The notes below the pieces were generated by a model. It was not told the origin of the DNA, did not search any database, and saw only the letters and a list, made by a program, of their open reading frames with translations. Shown here piece by piece: positions 11,903 to 25,381 of a stretch of 60,000 nt of DNA. The stretch is taken from assembly GCF_008831285.2 (NCBI RefSeq), contig NC_045142.1, forward strand, positions 25,683,876 to 25,743,875. The letters run 5' to 3'. Source of the stretch: Nymphaea colorata (taxonomy: Eukaryota; Streptophyta; Magnoliopsida; Nymphaeales; Nymphaeaceae). Each line of letters begins with the position of its first letter. The stretch's first letter is position 1. The position numbers were made by a program, and so were the translations under genes.

Positions 11903-14900
11903 TGGTAGGGTCGGTCTAAAAGCAACTGAACCTACTCCCAAGATCTATGGAGGGAGGCGCACCGATTGAAGAGATGTTAAGATTTACAATTTCAAATCCC
12001 TGCCGGACAGTCACCCCGGCTTAATATTCCCTTGGGTCAAGATGAACAAATGAGGTTAAACCCGCCCAAGTCTTAACCTACTACAGAAATCTAAAAAGAT
12101 GTGAGGCTTATTACAAACGTAAGCGATACATGAAATCACTCCTCACTCACTCAAACCTTTCATTCAAGCAAACCATCCTGTCAAACCATGCCTAGGCGAA
12201 ACAAACCATGCCCCAAACCCTTAGGTAGGCCAAGTAACCCTGAGTTGTGTCCTAGGCCAAGAGGGCTTTGGAGGAACTCAGCTGGTTACACGCCAATGTG
12301 GCTGGTGTGCAAGCAATAACACCCTTAGCCCGTGTCTATAGGATGGCACGAATCTCACCTCTCGGGGCCACGCCCGAGGACTCCACTTGCTATCACCAAG
12401 GATGAAAACCGCAGCCTTAGCTGCCCCCTTGGTATTCACGATCCGCCATGAATGTCCAGCTCCTTGCTTCCGTACACCTTGCGGAACCCTAGTCGACCCC
12501 AAGTTGCAAGAGAGAGTTGGGGGAAACAATCGCCAATATCGCTTGGCGGACGCGGTTCCTTCAATGTAGGTTCAGTGGTAGGCTTGGCTGGTTCGAGCCT
12601 TCTAGGTCCAAGCCGTAGGTGGGTCCACCTTCTGAGTTCTCTTCCTTTCAATTTGGACTCCTCCCAAAAAAGGCGCAGGGATCACCTTCCAATGATTGTG
12701 GTAGAATCTTCCAAGATCGGACTGATGATCGAGGACTTGCCCAAATGATGTTGATTGCTCGTTACAAAGGATCCCTTCCTATTTTGGTGCACGAGATACT
12801 TCCTTCCAATCTTGGTGCGAGTTCAGATTCCTTCAATCTCCACGTGGAATATCTCTCTTGATGGTTGGTGATTGATCTCCCGAGATTAGGCGAGATTCTT
12901 ACCTTTAGTGGATTGCGTCTAGGTGTAATGCACCTAATCTTCCGAGATAATCTCCTTTCTATTTCGTTGGAGGGAAATTAGGAAGGGTATCTCGCCAAAG
13001 TGGGGATGAGCTGACCTCACCCCACGTGTCTTCGCCTCCAGCTGCCACGTCACCTCTTCCCTTATTGATGGAGTCCAGATACGATGTATCTGGAAGCGTA
13101 GAAGATTTTCCTTCCAAGATTGTCGCTAAAGATCATGAAGGTAGGATGCGCCAAAAGCTTCCTTTTTTAGAACGGTTGGACACTTGGCACGCCTCCCTTG
13201 TGTCTTGCGACGCCTTCCACAAATGTCACCCTAGCTGGCGGCTCCTTCCTCCCTGCGGATCTCACTTGCCCAAAAATGTAGCCAAAGAATTTGGAAAGGA
13301 GACGACACCCAAATGTTACCTTTTTGGAGCACTTATGCGTTAGGGCTGCCTTTTCATCTCCGGATGAATTTGCCCATGCTAAACAAGAATTAATTCAAGT
13401 AAAATCAAGATATAGCAAGGGCAGACTTGGAACTGAGTACCCAGTGGTCGGATCAGGCCGGAAGTCCCCGGATCTGACCGGAAAGATGACCGGAATTCTG
13501 ATCTACTCCATGAAATCCGGCAAACAGTCTTACAGGCGCCCATAACTTGCAGTCACTGATTCAACGGTCAAATGAAGTCCAAATAAGTTGTTCTTTGGAT
13601 ATGTTGTAGAACTTTTAATTACAAATCCAACGGTATATGGCTCGCCTGAAAACGCCACCGGAATCGCCGGAAATAGCCTCTGAAAATGGGGGTTCTGTGG
13701 CGGACTGCGCCTGAGCGGCGGCGGCAGAAACAACGAACTTTCGCGGTGGATTTGCCTGGTGCACCCTGGTCCGATCAAGCTGAAATTTAAGTATGTTGTA
13801 GCTGAGGCCGAGATCTTTCCAACAAACTATAAAACGCTATGAAACTCCCTGTGGATCTCCAGATATAGCTAATTTATCAGGGATTATTTCTGTCGCTACC
13901 TTCAGAAATCCGAGACCACCTTCTTCCGCGCGTTTCCTCCTTTCCTTCCGCGAACTTTCTTCGGTCTTTCTTTCTTCTTCCTCACCTCACTTCCAGGTTT
14001 TAGCAACTCTGTGTACACCTTCTGGATGTGAAGCTCTTTCGTTTAGCCGCTGGAAATCTCAAGTCTCCACCGGTGTTAGACCGCAACCCCAAGGCTGCTG
14101 AATGCGCCGATTTGCTTCTCTTGATTCCCCTCGTTGAAGCCTTCCAACCTATTTGATACCGTGCAAGCCTTCTCCAGTCAGACTAAGGTATCTTCGAGTG
14201 CAAGAGGGGTCTACCTATTGATCTCATAGATCGGGGAAAACCAGAACCACTATCATTAAGATTCGGGAAGATGGAGGATACTTAGCTTGCGATAGTTGCT
14301 CCTCCGGATGTCGATGATGAAGGTGGACGCCGGCCAGACCCACGGGCTGTCGTCTTCTTCACCTTCTTATAGATCGGCTGCTTCTAATCACCATCGTGTT
14401 CAAGGTGATTGCACATCCACCTACCCAAGGCTCCTTGGTTCGGATTCGTTGAAGATCACCACGGTTAATGGCTACCGGCAGCCATTAACGGAGTAGGGAA
14501 CCTCAATACTATCACAGCAATAGTGAGTATTGTTGTGTAGTGCTTCCAATGAAGCCACGCCCTAGGGACCAAGAACTCCACGAGGGAGAAAGAGAGAACT
14601 TCTCTCACTTCATTCCAAATCAAAGCATAATGAACATCGTCTCGGTTTCGTGCCTTTATAGACATAGGCCGAACCAGTTCTTAACTTGTCTCGGTATGAG
14701 ACTTACAAAAACCGACTCAAATAAAAGAGAAACGGTACATGAATTAAATAACTTAAACAAAATAATAAAATAGTCTTGGGTGCTCTTCCCGGATCCCAAA
14801 TGAAGTCTTCAATCTCATGTTCTTGGATCTTGAACCCGTCTTTCATCTCATGCGTGTGGATCCTTCTTGGATCTCGGATCCCCTTATGGCTGTCCTTCGG

Positions 14901-15480
14901 ATCTTCTTCTTGTATCTTGCTAGATCCGGATCCACTTGTCTCCTCACGCTGGTCCATGGTTGCACTAGGTGGTCCATCGCTCCTCTTCATGCCGAGCCCA
15001 CCTTCTTCTAGGCTAGAGTCGCCTAGGTCTTCACCCTCTACGTTAGGTGTGCCCGGGTCTTCTTCATCTAGGCTAGGTGCGCCTAGGCTTTCGTCCTCTA
15101 GGCCAAGCATGCCTAGGTCTTCCGCACCTAGACATGATGGGTCTAGGTCTCATAGGTTAAGGTAACCTAGGTCTTATTCGAACCTCGCGTTCTTAACCTC
15201 ACAAGAGAAAACATCGCCTTCACGCAAGAATGCCTTAGACGCTTTTTGGAGTTTAGCCTCCCTACGTTTTTCATCAACTCCGCTAGAAAACGCCTTAGCC
15301 GTAAATGCTAGAGAGAAACTACGAAAGTTAACCTTCCTAGAGTTTTTACCCTTGCTCGAAGTCACTCCTGCTTGTTCTTCGCAAAACTCATGAACACAAA
15401 GGTTAGCCTCACAACAAATATGAGCGCTTTCGGTAGAGGTACCAATGTGTGAAGTACGGGCTCTAAGTAGGCTCGTATCA
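11903..15480 (-). repeat. 5' LTR of the retrotransposon
   Basis: This is the right-hand LTR, upstream in element orientation. On the minus strand it starts TGATACGAGCC and ends CTACCA, with proper TG...CA termini. It is collinear with 2924-6514 over its whole length. Visible differences include a 12-bp duplication near 13480 (ACCGGAAAGATG), loss of about 30 bp near 13255 and loss of about 21 bp near 13950. Confidence 0.92.
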
Positions 15481-16562
15481 GAGATGCTGGGAGACCCGAG
15501 GTCTTAAATCGGCCGATGTGGAGGATGGGACAGAGCTTTTTCAGGTCAACTGGGGAGAATTAGGAGGTCATCACCCCTCTCTCCATCAGCTACATCGATC
15601 GATGATGGATAGGTGTGCATGAGAAGGCAAAGAAAACTTTCGCAGGTCACGCCCAATGTTTTGGCAGTACTACTAAGGCACGCATCTACAGTTTTTTCTA
15701 CCGCTTAATTTGAATCCAACTCCCAGTTTGGATTTCTAATTAAGAAACATATGATCAGTCAAGTGTAAACGGGGTCCATTAATCGGCAGTACTCCATCCG
15801 TAAGGTCAAATATCACAGCAATATGGCTCAGTTTCCCAATACCATGCTATTGGATAATCAGGAAATGGAGAAATGCTCGAAATTAGGGTTCCCTCTACGT
15901 GCGTGCCGATCTATACAGAACCTGCGTTGATTTGTCGACAGATACACGCCCATAATGGCTGATCATTGACAAATAAAACAACATTTGTTACCTTTTCTCC
16001 TTTAATTCTGATAGACCCTGATGAAGAATGGGCCTCCTTCCGAAAGAAGCCACCTGGCAAAAAAAAACCACCCTTCCCCCTGCTCTTTAGGGCAGTTTGG
16101 GTGAAGCAGTAGTATACCCATATTGTGGAGACGATGGCATCATACTTCCTATCTAAGTGACTGCACATCCCTTGCAATCATAACGATCTAGTTCTTTGCC
16201 AAACCAGTCCCGTCCACAGTTAATTCTCTCATTCACAGTTAATTCTCTCAATTGCTCTCCATCGTCAACACCAACAGGCGGAGGTCGAGAAGGGCGAAGC
16301 CTCTCCGACCATGGAGATCAAACCTACAGGCACTACCCTCCTCCTGGGAAGCCACGGCAGGAAACACAAAGAAGGTTGGTGCCATCCCCTCGACGAGGAC
16401 TTCAAGAGGAAGAAGAGGGCCGTGCCGGTAGTCATGGCGATTGCCACCGATATGGTGGCCGGCCGGATTTGCCCCGGCGAATCTAAAGCGGTAAAACCTC
16501 ACAAAACCCTAGTAAAACTGCGGCTCTCCTTCCCGCCTCCTCGGTCGGCGCGCGAAAAACAC

Positions 16563-16683
16563 AAAGGGTATGCTATAGCTTGGAAAATTCTCATTTAAGC
16601 ACCCATCATTTTGCAATTAAAATACAAGGGTATGCTGTAGCTAGGAAAATTTTCATTTAAGCATCCATCATTTTGCAATTAAC
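16563..16683. repeat. Two-unit tandem repeat, about 61 bp
   Basis: The block AGGGTATGCTATAGCTTGG...CATCATTTTGCAATTAA occurs twice in a row with a few substitutions. Confidence 0.75.
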
Positions 16684-17245
16684 TCCATGAAGGGCCTCTT
16701 CTTTTAACGCATCATTGCACCGGCCTAGGTTTTTGCTGATAATCAGCATGGATGATTTTTTTTTTGTCTATAATTTTATATATTATGTGTATAATGTATT
16801 TTTAATAAATAGGGCCTGTTCCGGCCCGGTCTGCCTCCTAATCACGAACCTGGTTTTTGTTTAAATGCCAAAAAAAAAAAAACATTTTTTTAACATAACC
16901 AATCTTAGGTTCAAAATTTAGTTTGTATTATTTGTGGGAGATACGCCAATTGGTAAAACCTTTTTCTTTCTACCTCAAATTAAGGATTGCTTTGAAACTA
17001 GAGTGCCATTCAACATAGTTCGTGTTATTTAGCATGGAGTGTCCCTACTTGTCGCTTTATCAGCCACAAAATAAACCCGAAAAACTTCAATTCAGACAAA
17101 CACGCATTATTTTTTGCGCTAAATAAGCACGTTTAAATATGATGATTTTGTTTAATTAGTATGCTTTTTATTTTGTCAATATTTATAATAGGTACTTAAA
17201 AACTCATCAAAAATTTTAAAAAACTTATATACTAAACATTATACA

Positions 17246-17248
<3 letters not shown>

Positions 17249-17293
<45 letters not shown>

Positions 17294-17345
17294 GTTTACA
17301 TTAATTCACGCCACACATGCACACGCACACACACACATACACATG
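17249..17345. repeat. (AT)n then (CA)n microsatellites
   Basis: A pure AT run at 17249-17286 is followed at about 17310-17345 by a CA-rich run. Confidence 0.9.
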
Positions 17346-17652
17346 TGCAAACAAGGAATCAAGCAACAGCAGTGTGACGGCCGCTGCCATTTTCTTTCCC
17401 CTGGGAATGGATGGAAGATGCTTTTAATTCATCAACAAATCACATTAAATTTTTTTTTGCATTCATTGGTTCCAAACTCATTAATTATATCTCCGTTTGT
17501 CGTCAACAATCTTTATCTATATACAACTCATCACTGCCCAGTTTCTTCTGTGCATCTTCCATCATTGAAATGACAATGGATGCTCTACTTAAGTTAGCCA
17601 TGTTGATTCGGACCCATGGTACATAACCGGCCAACTGTTGTTTTTATTGCTG

Positions 17653-17656
<4 letters not shown>

Positions 17657-17713
<57 letters not shown>

Positions 17714-17720
17714 GTATATA
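17657..17720. repeat. (TA)n then (TGTA)n microsatellite
   Basis: TA dinucleotides run to 17701 and change to TGTA units up to about 17720. Confidence 0.9.
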
Positions 17721-18455
17721 TTAGTTATCTGGTGTTCAACGTCGACTTGTTTGATAGATGAGTAGTTGTCCGCCCTTGGATTTTTAAGAGGGCATCTGGT
17801 AACATAAACATTTACACATTACCATACAAATTTGACTACTTCTCTTGTCATCTCTAATGGCAAGTTCGGATGCTTGAGAACAGGGACATTAACAATTTAT
17901 TCTAAAGATGTGGGCATATTTATGAAACACTCCTTGATTTGTACAACGCATTTAACAATAGGGACATTAACAATCAATCATAAAAAATTATAGCATGTTC
18001 ATAAGATAACATGTTTTAATGTTCCATGAATATACCTCAGTCTTTATGATCAACTGCAATATTCTTATTGCCAAACTCCCCTTGATTGTCATGGAAACAG
18101 TCATTTACAAAAAAAACAAAACACATACCTTATAAATATTTAATTAAAAACTGTTATTAAGTCTTTATATACATTGCCTACGATATTAATTGAAGCAACT
18201 CAATTGGAACTGACATAAATTTCTGAGTTGACATATTTTAGCTGGCATTCTATATCTAATTCGACGTGCTGTTAAGCTATGGGAGTTTTTGGACATTACT
18301 TTAGTTGAATATCCAGAAAGATGCCGCGGCGAATAACCATAAAGTTTTGAAATAAACATTTGTCCCACCTATTTGCAAGAACCCAAACTTTAGGCACTCA
18401 ATTGCAATACCTGTAGGTTACGGGTCGCTATGTGAAAAAAGAAATCGGAAAATCT

Positions 18456-18463
18456 GGCGGGAA
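18456..18463. promoter_or_regulatory. E2F-type site upstream of FANCI
   Basis: GGCGGGAA (TTCCCGCC on the other strand) matches the E2F consensus TTTSSCGC closely and lies about 130 bp before the FANCI start codon. E2F control is usual for plant S-phase and repair genes. The match is by eye. Confidence 0.5.
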
Positions 18464-20254
18464 TGCAAGTCGAGGCGACGAGGCCATGGCGATCAGCGCG
18501 CCACCGGCCATCATTCCCTCTCTGTTATTCTCTCTCTCTCTCTCCCTCTCTCTCTGGTATCCGAAAACCAGAAGCCTTGCCAGCGGCGGAAGATGGAGGA
18601 GCCGGAGTCGGAAGAGGTGTCCTCGCAGGAACCGCTTCCACCGATCACTGATGACGAGGTCCGCCTCCACGGCAGCTCGCCCTCCGCCCTCTCTTCCTTC
18701 CTCTCTGATTCGCCTGAAAACGCCAGCCTCCATCTCTCCTTCCTCATCTCCTTCCTCCGCCTATTTTTCTCCCGTAGTATTCCTCCTAACCCCCAAACAA
18801 TCTCTCTCATCTCTCAGTCCCTCCTCCCTTCACTCCCGGTCCGCCTCCTTCCTTCTCTCATGGAAACCCTTCTTTCCCTTTTCCAGGAGGCCCCGACCAT
18901 AGATTCCGACCTCGCTCTCCCTCTCGATCTCATTCCAGTTGCTCTTTATTTGCTCCAGTCCACCCCGTCGCTCAGGATTCCTGGATGCCACGACCAGGTA
19001 CCTGCGATCGAGTACGTAGACTCCGTGCTCGATCGGATTCTCGAGCTGGAGTGGACGCATTCCTTCCTCTTGAGAATCACTCATCTGCTTCGTGAGTTCC
19101 CATTTGGTGAGCGGAAGAATTCGCGGTCGTCCGAGTTCCTGTTAAAGGTTTTCGCGGTTATGGAAGGCGTTGATCCTCAAGACGTTCCTCCTCTTGTTTA
19201 CAAGATCCTAATTGTGGCTTCGAAGCGGTTCGACAGAAAGGTTGTCGCCGATGGGATAGTTGGATTTTTCAGCGACGCGAGGGCATGGCCAGCTCTGGTT
19301 CGGAGACAGGTGGAAGGAACGACCCTGCTGCATCTGGATTTCGTGGTGAAGCAGGATCCGTTGTTGGGCCAGCAGTTCCTAAACACACTGAGGTCGAGTC
19401 CCGAGAGAATGTCACACTTTGGGGTTGCAATGTTGCTCTCTTTCGGGAGAATTCGGAGGTTTGCCGAAGCTTCCATGAGCGTTTTACGGATCGCAGTCCT
19501 CAATTCTCACCGCGATCACCGCTTGGCAAGGTCATTTTATGTTCGATTTTGCTGTCATTTTTGTTTGTGAAGATTTTTTTTGGATTGCTGCAGTATTTAT
19601 ACTCGGATTATTTTATTTTTCATTAGTTTACAGCAGTTGCTTTCTTATGGAATTTTGTTGTAAGAATTTTATTTGTCATTGTAAGTTATACATCAAGTTT
19701 TGATTTCGCAGTGTTTGTAAATGGCTTCCGGATAATGTAAAGGAAAAGTGCTTCAAGTCAGTTAAAATGGTAGAACAGGCTATACTAAGAGCGGTAATTC
19801 TCTCTCCTCATTTTTCTTATGGTACAAAGTTTAATGAAAACTAGAATGATGACAACTTTCGGGTTGGAATTTTTTCGTGCATCTGAGCTTATTATTTTAT
19901 CTTTTAGATCCATGAGAGCGGCTCCGGGAGGGAGTACATTATACCCAACATAGTGGAGCTTGGGTTCCTTTTGTTGGAGTCAGCTGGTCGTTCTGACGAA
20001 ACAAAAGATGACGAGTTGTTGGGCGTTGAAGGACTGGGCATTCAAACACTCAAGACATTGTTTGATGTCCATGACATGGCAAGAAATGAGGTGGACGGAA
20101 ACTTAACATAGTTAGCCTTATGATCAATCTAATTATGGTTGCTAGATGGCAATACGTTAATTTTTCTATTCATGAATATGCTGCCGCAGGTGATTGAGCA
20201 GTGCAAGTTTCGGATACTCTCTCTAAAGCCTCAACAGAGTGTGCCCATTATCAA

Positions 20255-21310
20255 GTATTTTCAACTGCAATTTATGTATTTTTAGGAATCTTAAAACTTC
20301 TCATGCTTGTGGTACGCTGTTTCAATCGTTTTCTGATATCCTCCGAATTTGGCAGTTGGGTTTTGATTATTGTTATTTAGTGCTCAAGCTGGGGTTTGGG
20401 AATGTTTACCTGCCAATGATGAAAGAAATTAGTGTATAAATCTATATAAATTTTGAGGTTACTAAATATTGCACTGAGCTTGGGCCTTTAGCTTGATCAT
20501 TCTTAGGGATTCCGATTAAATTATTAATTATTGGAAAATGGGAAATCTTCTGATATCTGGAAATTGTCACTTTACATTACTAAGAGAAGGCGGTTATCGA
20601 TGTATTGATTCTTCAGTTGTCGCTGGAATCAAGACTGGTGATTGGAATGACGTTCTGGGTGCTTGTTACATCTCAAAGGTTTCTGCTTATGTTACTTCAG
20701 AAGGGTCGGTAAATGGGGCATGTATAGATCTTTAGATAGCTACCAAGTCTATAATGAACAAGCACTAGACATTTGACTTTGTCAAAGGAGACGATACAAT
20801 GTCATTTTTCCAGCATAATTAGGTTCCATATGCTGAGTGATACTGTGATACTCTACCAGCTTCTGACAATCAAATTCTGGCATCGGGAGGGTGGCATTGT
20901 TTGGTAAAGTGCAAACAAAAAAATTGACCAAGCATTAATAGCTGAAAGGCATTGGCTGAGACAAGTTTGAGAGTTGGAGGGGGAGCTCTGCCCTTCACTA
21001 CACAATGTCGTCAATTTTGAAAAGCCATCCACACGTGTGCATGAGTATGTGTAGGTGCACATGGGTTCTTCTTTCTGTTGTATTATATAAATTCCAGTTC
21101 ACTTAAAACTTGAGGGTGGGATAGCTATATCCTAGTTATATGGATGCTTAGCTTACTGAGGATGGATGCTGCACATCTTGAGATGAATGCTTTGTGCAAC
21201 TTTCTAGTTCCTTGTTCTTCTTGCACATTCACCTGCAGACTAGAAATATTATTCTGTTGCATGTAAGGGAACAGTTTTCTTTTAGTTTTTGAAGGTATCT
21301 GATTCTGCAG
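20255..21310 (+). other. FANCI intron 4
   Basis: A 1.06-kb intron with a GT start at 20255 and CTGCAG before 21311. No other gene or transposon was recognised inside. Confidence 0.7.
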
Positions 21311-23698
21311 ACTTCTCAGCCGCCTGGTACAAAGTTATCCTTATCCGTTGCTGGAGCATGTTGCCCATCTGAAAGAGCTGTTGGACTATTTCACATTCAT
21401 GCACTCTGGAACCGCTCTGAGCATTTTCATTGCACTTTTACCGCTCACCAAACTCAGTCATGATCTTAAGGTCTCTGCAATTTGGTTATCTTTTTGCACA
21501 AATTTCTAATAAGTGAGCCAGTGTGGCTTACTTTATACTTAATTATTTTCCCAAAACAACAGAGGTATATGATTCTGGTTGTCCGGAAGGCTGTATTTAG
21601 AAGAGAAATTGAAGTACGTGTATCTGCAACCAGTGCAATTGTTCATCTGATCCTGTCAGAACAGAAAGTTGGTAAGATGGACTCTGATTCGGTATCTGAG
21701 ATATCTAGCCAAGCTAGCTGCAGCCAGCAAGCTGAGGTAAACTGTCGGATGGGAGCCACTCTCTTCCAAGAGTAAGGGGTCCACTAAGGAGGTGTCTATC
21801 TCAGCAGGTATATTTTGGTTTCTCACTGGTCTCTCTCTCTCTCTCTGTATCTTTCTCACTTGCCCTCACACACACACAAGCACACATTGTCTTGCATCAG
21901 TCTAAGCATGTTGAATATTTTTTTTGCTTTGCAGGCACTAGTAAAAGAGACCTTGTACCAAGGCCTTGTGAAGCTTGTTTTGTTTGATCCATCTCTGGCG
22001 GAGATTGTACTGGATTTCCTTTTGCCTCATTTTCTTAAATTCAATATATCCTAAGAGGTAACATTTGGTTCACCTCCTATCTCAGATTCTCAGACTACCA
22101 ATTTGGTTGGTTAGTATAAATGGACCCAAAAGTTTAATATTCTGCCCTTACTTATCCATCTGAACTTCTTTGACTATTGTTTCCAGAATGTGCAATTCAA
22201 CCATTCAAACCATTGTCTTTGCTCATGCTTTTGTTGCAGTTTGTTTTTCATTATTTAAATTAGTGCTTGATATATGTGTTTTTTGTTGACAGGAATCCAA
22301 TTTTCGTCTTGTTTTGGACAATTGTATTAAAATTGAGAATGGGAAACCCTATCTTGATGAACCACTTGATTGTTTGTTTTCATGTGCTTGTTGGATTCTT
22401 TTTCTCCAGCCGCCAGGTAAAACTAAGCAGCCATTAGATCATTCATGGTCTTGCTTTGGCTTCTGTCTTTCTCAGGAGAATGAGGTACTTTCTTGCATAT
22501 TGACCTCTGGTTAATAATAAATCATCAAATTTTCAAAATCACAGCTCTGGCTAATGATTGGTGGCTAATGCAGCCTGGTGGGGTCTCCTGTGCTGAGGCA
22601 TTTGCAAATGCTCTATTGCAGGTAAGGAAGTACTTCGGGACGGTGAGATTGGAAGGTATGGTATATTAGCTGATAGCATCATTCTCCTGGAAACCTTGTT
22701 CTTGGCTGCTAATTTGCCTTTACATTTCTTCAGATATTTTAACTAAGGAGGTAGACGCACAGTCTCTGGATGGACAAACAACTAGTTACCATGCATTTAT
22801 TTTGTTGGGAATTCTAGAGGTGCTGGTAAATGCTGTTGCGACAGACTTGGAAAAAGCAAAGGAAGGAGAAAAAAATCAATATGAAAAAGAACTTTAGAAT
22901 TTCCTTAATTTGTATGATTCAATTGAGAAGGTTTACTTTCCAAAGTCTACTAAGAATGGTTCGAAGAGAAAGAGAGTGAACTCTACTTCCTCCGATATGT
23001 TTAATGCGCCCAATTGTGAGAGCAAAGAGGGCCATGAAAATGAGTTGCTGAAGCTCAGTCAAAGAAGAAGCCCTTTCCTGTCAACCGTGAGTGTTCAACA
23101 TTTATTCATGATGGTGATGCAAAATGGTGATGAAAGTCACAATTGCCAAGCTGTTTCTCAGAATCATCGTCAAACTTCCCAACACAAGCCATCCGCATGT
23201 CACTCTAAGCTGATTCGTTTTGTACTCAATGCTTGTCTTCGTCAGTTAAAAACTTGCTCCTCGATGGCATCTGATGACCCATTGAAGGCTTTGATATATG
23301 GAGATATCAAGTCCCTAGGGCTTCCATTGTTGCAGCTGGTTTGCCTGCTTGAATCACATTTGGACACAGAGAAAATACCAAAGATCAAGGAAGCAAAAGA
23401 GAAAAGAGCTTTTGATGATGGAGAAGGAGTACTCCGTTTGTCCCTAATGTGCCTGCATGAGCTATTCAAAATAATTCTATTAGGGTCTCATATTGAGGAT
23501 ACTCTAAACAAAATGATGTCTGATTGGAAACATATGTTTAATTCAGGGGAAAGTGCATGTATGGAAGATAATGAAGTTGGTCAATGTGATTTATCTGTTG
23601 GAGATCAGAAGCTGACAACAGTTTATTTGTTTTTCAAGATGGTTATAAGGCCACTATTTTGTAAACTTCTAGGACTTTCCCAATTTTGAGAATGTGAG

Positions 23699-24729
23699 GT
23701 AAATACAAACTTATATTCACTCGATGTCTGTCTCCAGAGAGGGTTTTATTTTCTTAGAATCTTAATGCTTTTATTTTTCCTTTTCCTCTCTCATGCCTAT
23801 CAGTTTCAAGAAAACACACCTCTGGAAAAATAGTAATTGTTCTGATATCTAACTTTATTGCAATAATTTAATATTCACATGGCTTCAGTTTATTTGTACA
23901 GTTTTAAATTCGTTTTACGCATACATTTCTGGAAGATGCAAGAATTTGCAATAAACTAGATTTCTATATCTGTAAATGTTTTAGTTTGGCTTTGTTTGGG
24001 TCTCTTGTGAATCTTTAGTCACTGCTTCCCAGCCTCCTACGTGTAACGTAGGGCACCTACATACTGGTATTGGTGATGCTTATTGCCATACATGCCATTT
24101 TGTTATCAGTGTTCCTGAAATGGTTTTGCTTAAGATATGATTTGTCATGTGGTGACTGGAGATTACATTTTGTGTAGTTTGTACTTGATGCTTCTTTCAG
24201 ATTTCTTGGTGTATCGGGATTCTTGTGCAATCACATATGAGTTATTTTGTCTTCATGATTATCAAATTAGATTGCATATCCTGTTCAACCTTTGTCTTTG
24301 TGGACTAGGTTAAGTTCCCTAGTTCATTGCTAGTACTTATAATTGGGGAAGCAACTTGTGCTGCATTCCTGAAGTTGGGCTGCTGAAATGACCAGGGCAC
24401 AGGCCTAGGTCATGGTTAGATAAGCAATGTATGCATGTGTCTTTTCCTATCTTTTTTGCCTCGCGCTCAATCTACATATTTCTAAATGGACACTGTTAAA
24501 ACATAAGTGATTGTTTTGCGACCTTGTGTATTTGAATCTTTTTCATGGTTTGCATTGCTTTCCCATATTGCTGTCTAATAAGTGCAAGCATTCTCTTAGG
24601 GTGGGAAGCAATAGTCTGTTGATTACACTTTTAAAGCTTGTCCTTTCCAGTTTCCCCATGTCCTGGCTTCTGATAGTTACTAGCAATTGCCTTGGCGTAA
24701 CTTACTGCTCAACAACAATCTATTTTCAG
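23699..24729 (+). other. FANCI intron 10
   Basis: A 1.03-kb AT-rich intron (GTAAAT donor, TTTTCAG acceptor). The ORF starting at 24511 is exon 11 read with extra intron sequence in front. Confidence 0.7.
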
Positions 24730-25381
24730 GTTCTCCTTGATATTGCTTTGTTGCTGGGGAAAATACTACCTTGCAGTTTGGCGAACTCTATTGGAGAATG
24801 GGCTAATCATATGTGCAGAACTACAAATTTGGCTAATCCAAAGGCTTCACAAAGTTTGTCAGCAATAGCTATTTATTTAAGCTCGTCCCCCAACGATCTA
24901 GCAATTGCTTGCAATATGGCATCGGAGCTTCTGAAAGTCATAGGAACAGAGGAGGAATAGCCAATTAAGGAGTCTAAAGTCTACCTTACAATAAATAATT
25001 TGACAGGAAATGCTGTTGCTACTCTCATTCTTCATTCCGTGGAATATTTTCTTGTAGATTTAGAGTGGGCTATCTTGAAATGGAAAACTGTTTGGAGAGA
25101 TTCCAGCCTGCACTTGGAAGCAGCTATGTCACACGGATACGGGTACGGGTATCCTATGGATACGGGTACGGGGACACGGCATTTTCAAAATTTTAGGATA
25201 CGCGGATACGGCGAATATTATATTCAAAAAAATTAAAAATGATAATAAAGAAAGTCTCAAACAAAACATTGTTCATCACCAATCTCAAAAGTGATAACCG
25301 CTAAGACATAAGCAAGAAAGTCTCAAAGAAAGTTACAAAACATTGTTCATCAATCATCACAAAACATTGTTCATCATCATT

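Larger units (their letters stand above)
2919..15485 (-). mobile_element. Complete large LTR retrotransposon, non-autonomous (LARD-like)
   Basis: Two near-identical direct repeats of about 3.6 kb (2924-6514 and 11903-15480) flank a 5.4-kb internal region. The 5-bp target duplication GAGAT lies on both sides (2919-2923 and 15481-15485). The element reads on the minus strand. The 5' LTR is the right-hand one, ending in CA at 11903. Two bases further in is the primer binding site TGGTATCAGAGC (11900 to 11889), the usual plant initiator-tRNA-Met site. A polypurine tract GGGGAGG borders the 3' LTR (6521 to 6515). I found no reverse transcriptase, integrase or protease frame, so it must depend on proteins from another element. 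Long LTRs, a tRNA-Met site and no pol fit the LARD class. The LTRs differ by several small indels, including about 30 bp near 4270 and about 21 bp near 4970, so the insertion is not very recent. Confidence 0.93.
15486..18420. other. Intergenic spacer upstream of FANCI
   Basis: I see no gene I can support. A 95-codon plus-strand frame at 16311-16598 is GC-richer than its surroundings and starts in a fair ATG context, but I do not recognise the protein and it runs into a tandem repeat. Its reverse strand is also open, which weakens it. The rest is AT-rich with microsatellites. Confidence 0.5.

Noticed and set aside
11438-11941. 167-codon minus-strand frame with internal peptide repeats
   Set aside because: The repeats come from the tandem primer-site DNA units and the frame runs into the LTR. 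It has no domain.
16196-16598. GC-richer overlapping frames on both strands, 84-96 codons
   Set aside because: All are open in conflicting frames and none shows a known domain, which is typical of GC-rich noncoding sequence.
18432-18902. 156-codon serine-rich frame overlapping FANCI exon 1
   Set aside because: It is an alternative frame of the CT-rich leader and of exon 1. The FANCI frame has clear family similarity and the other does not.
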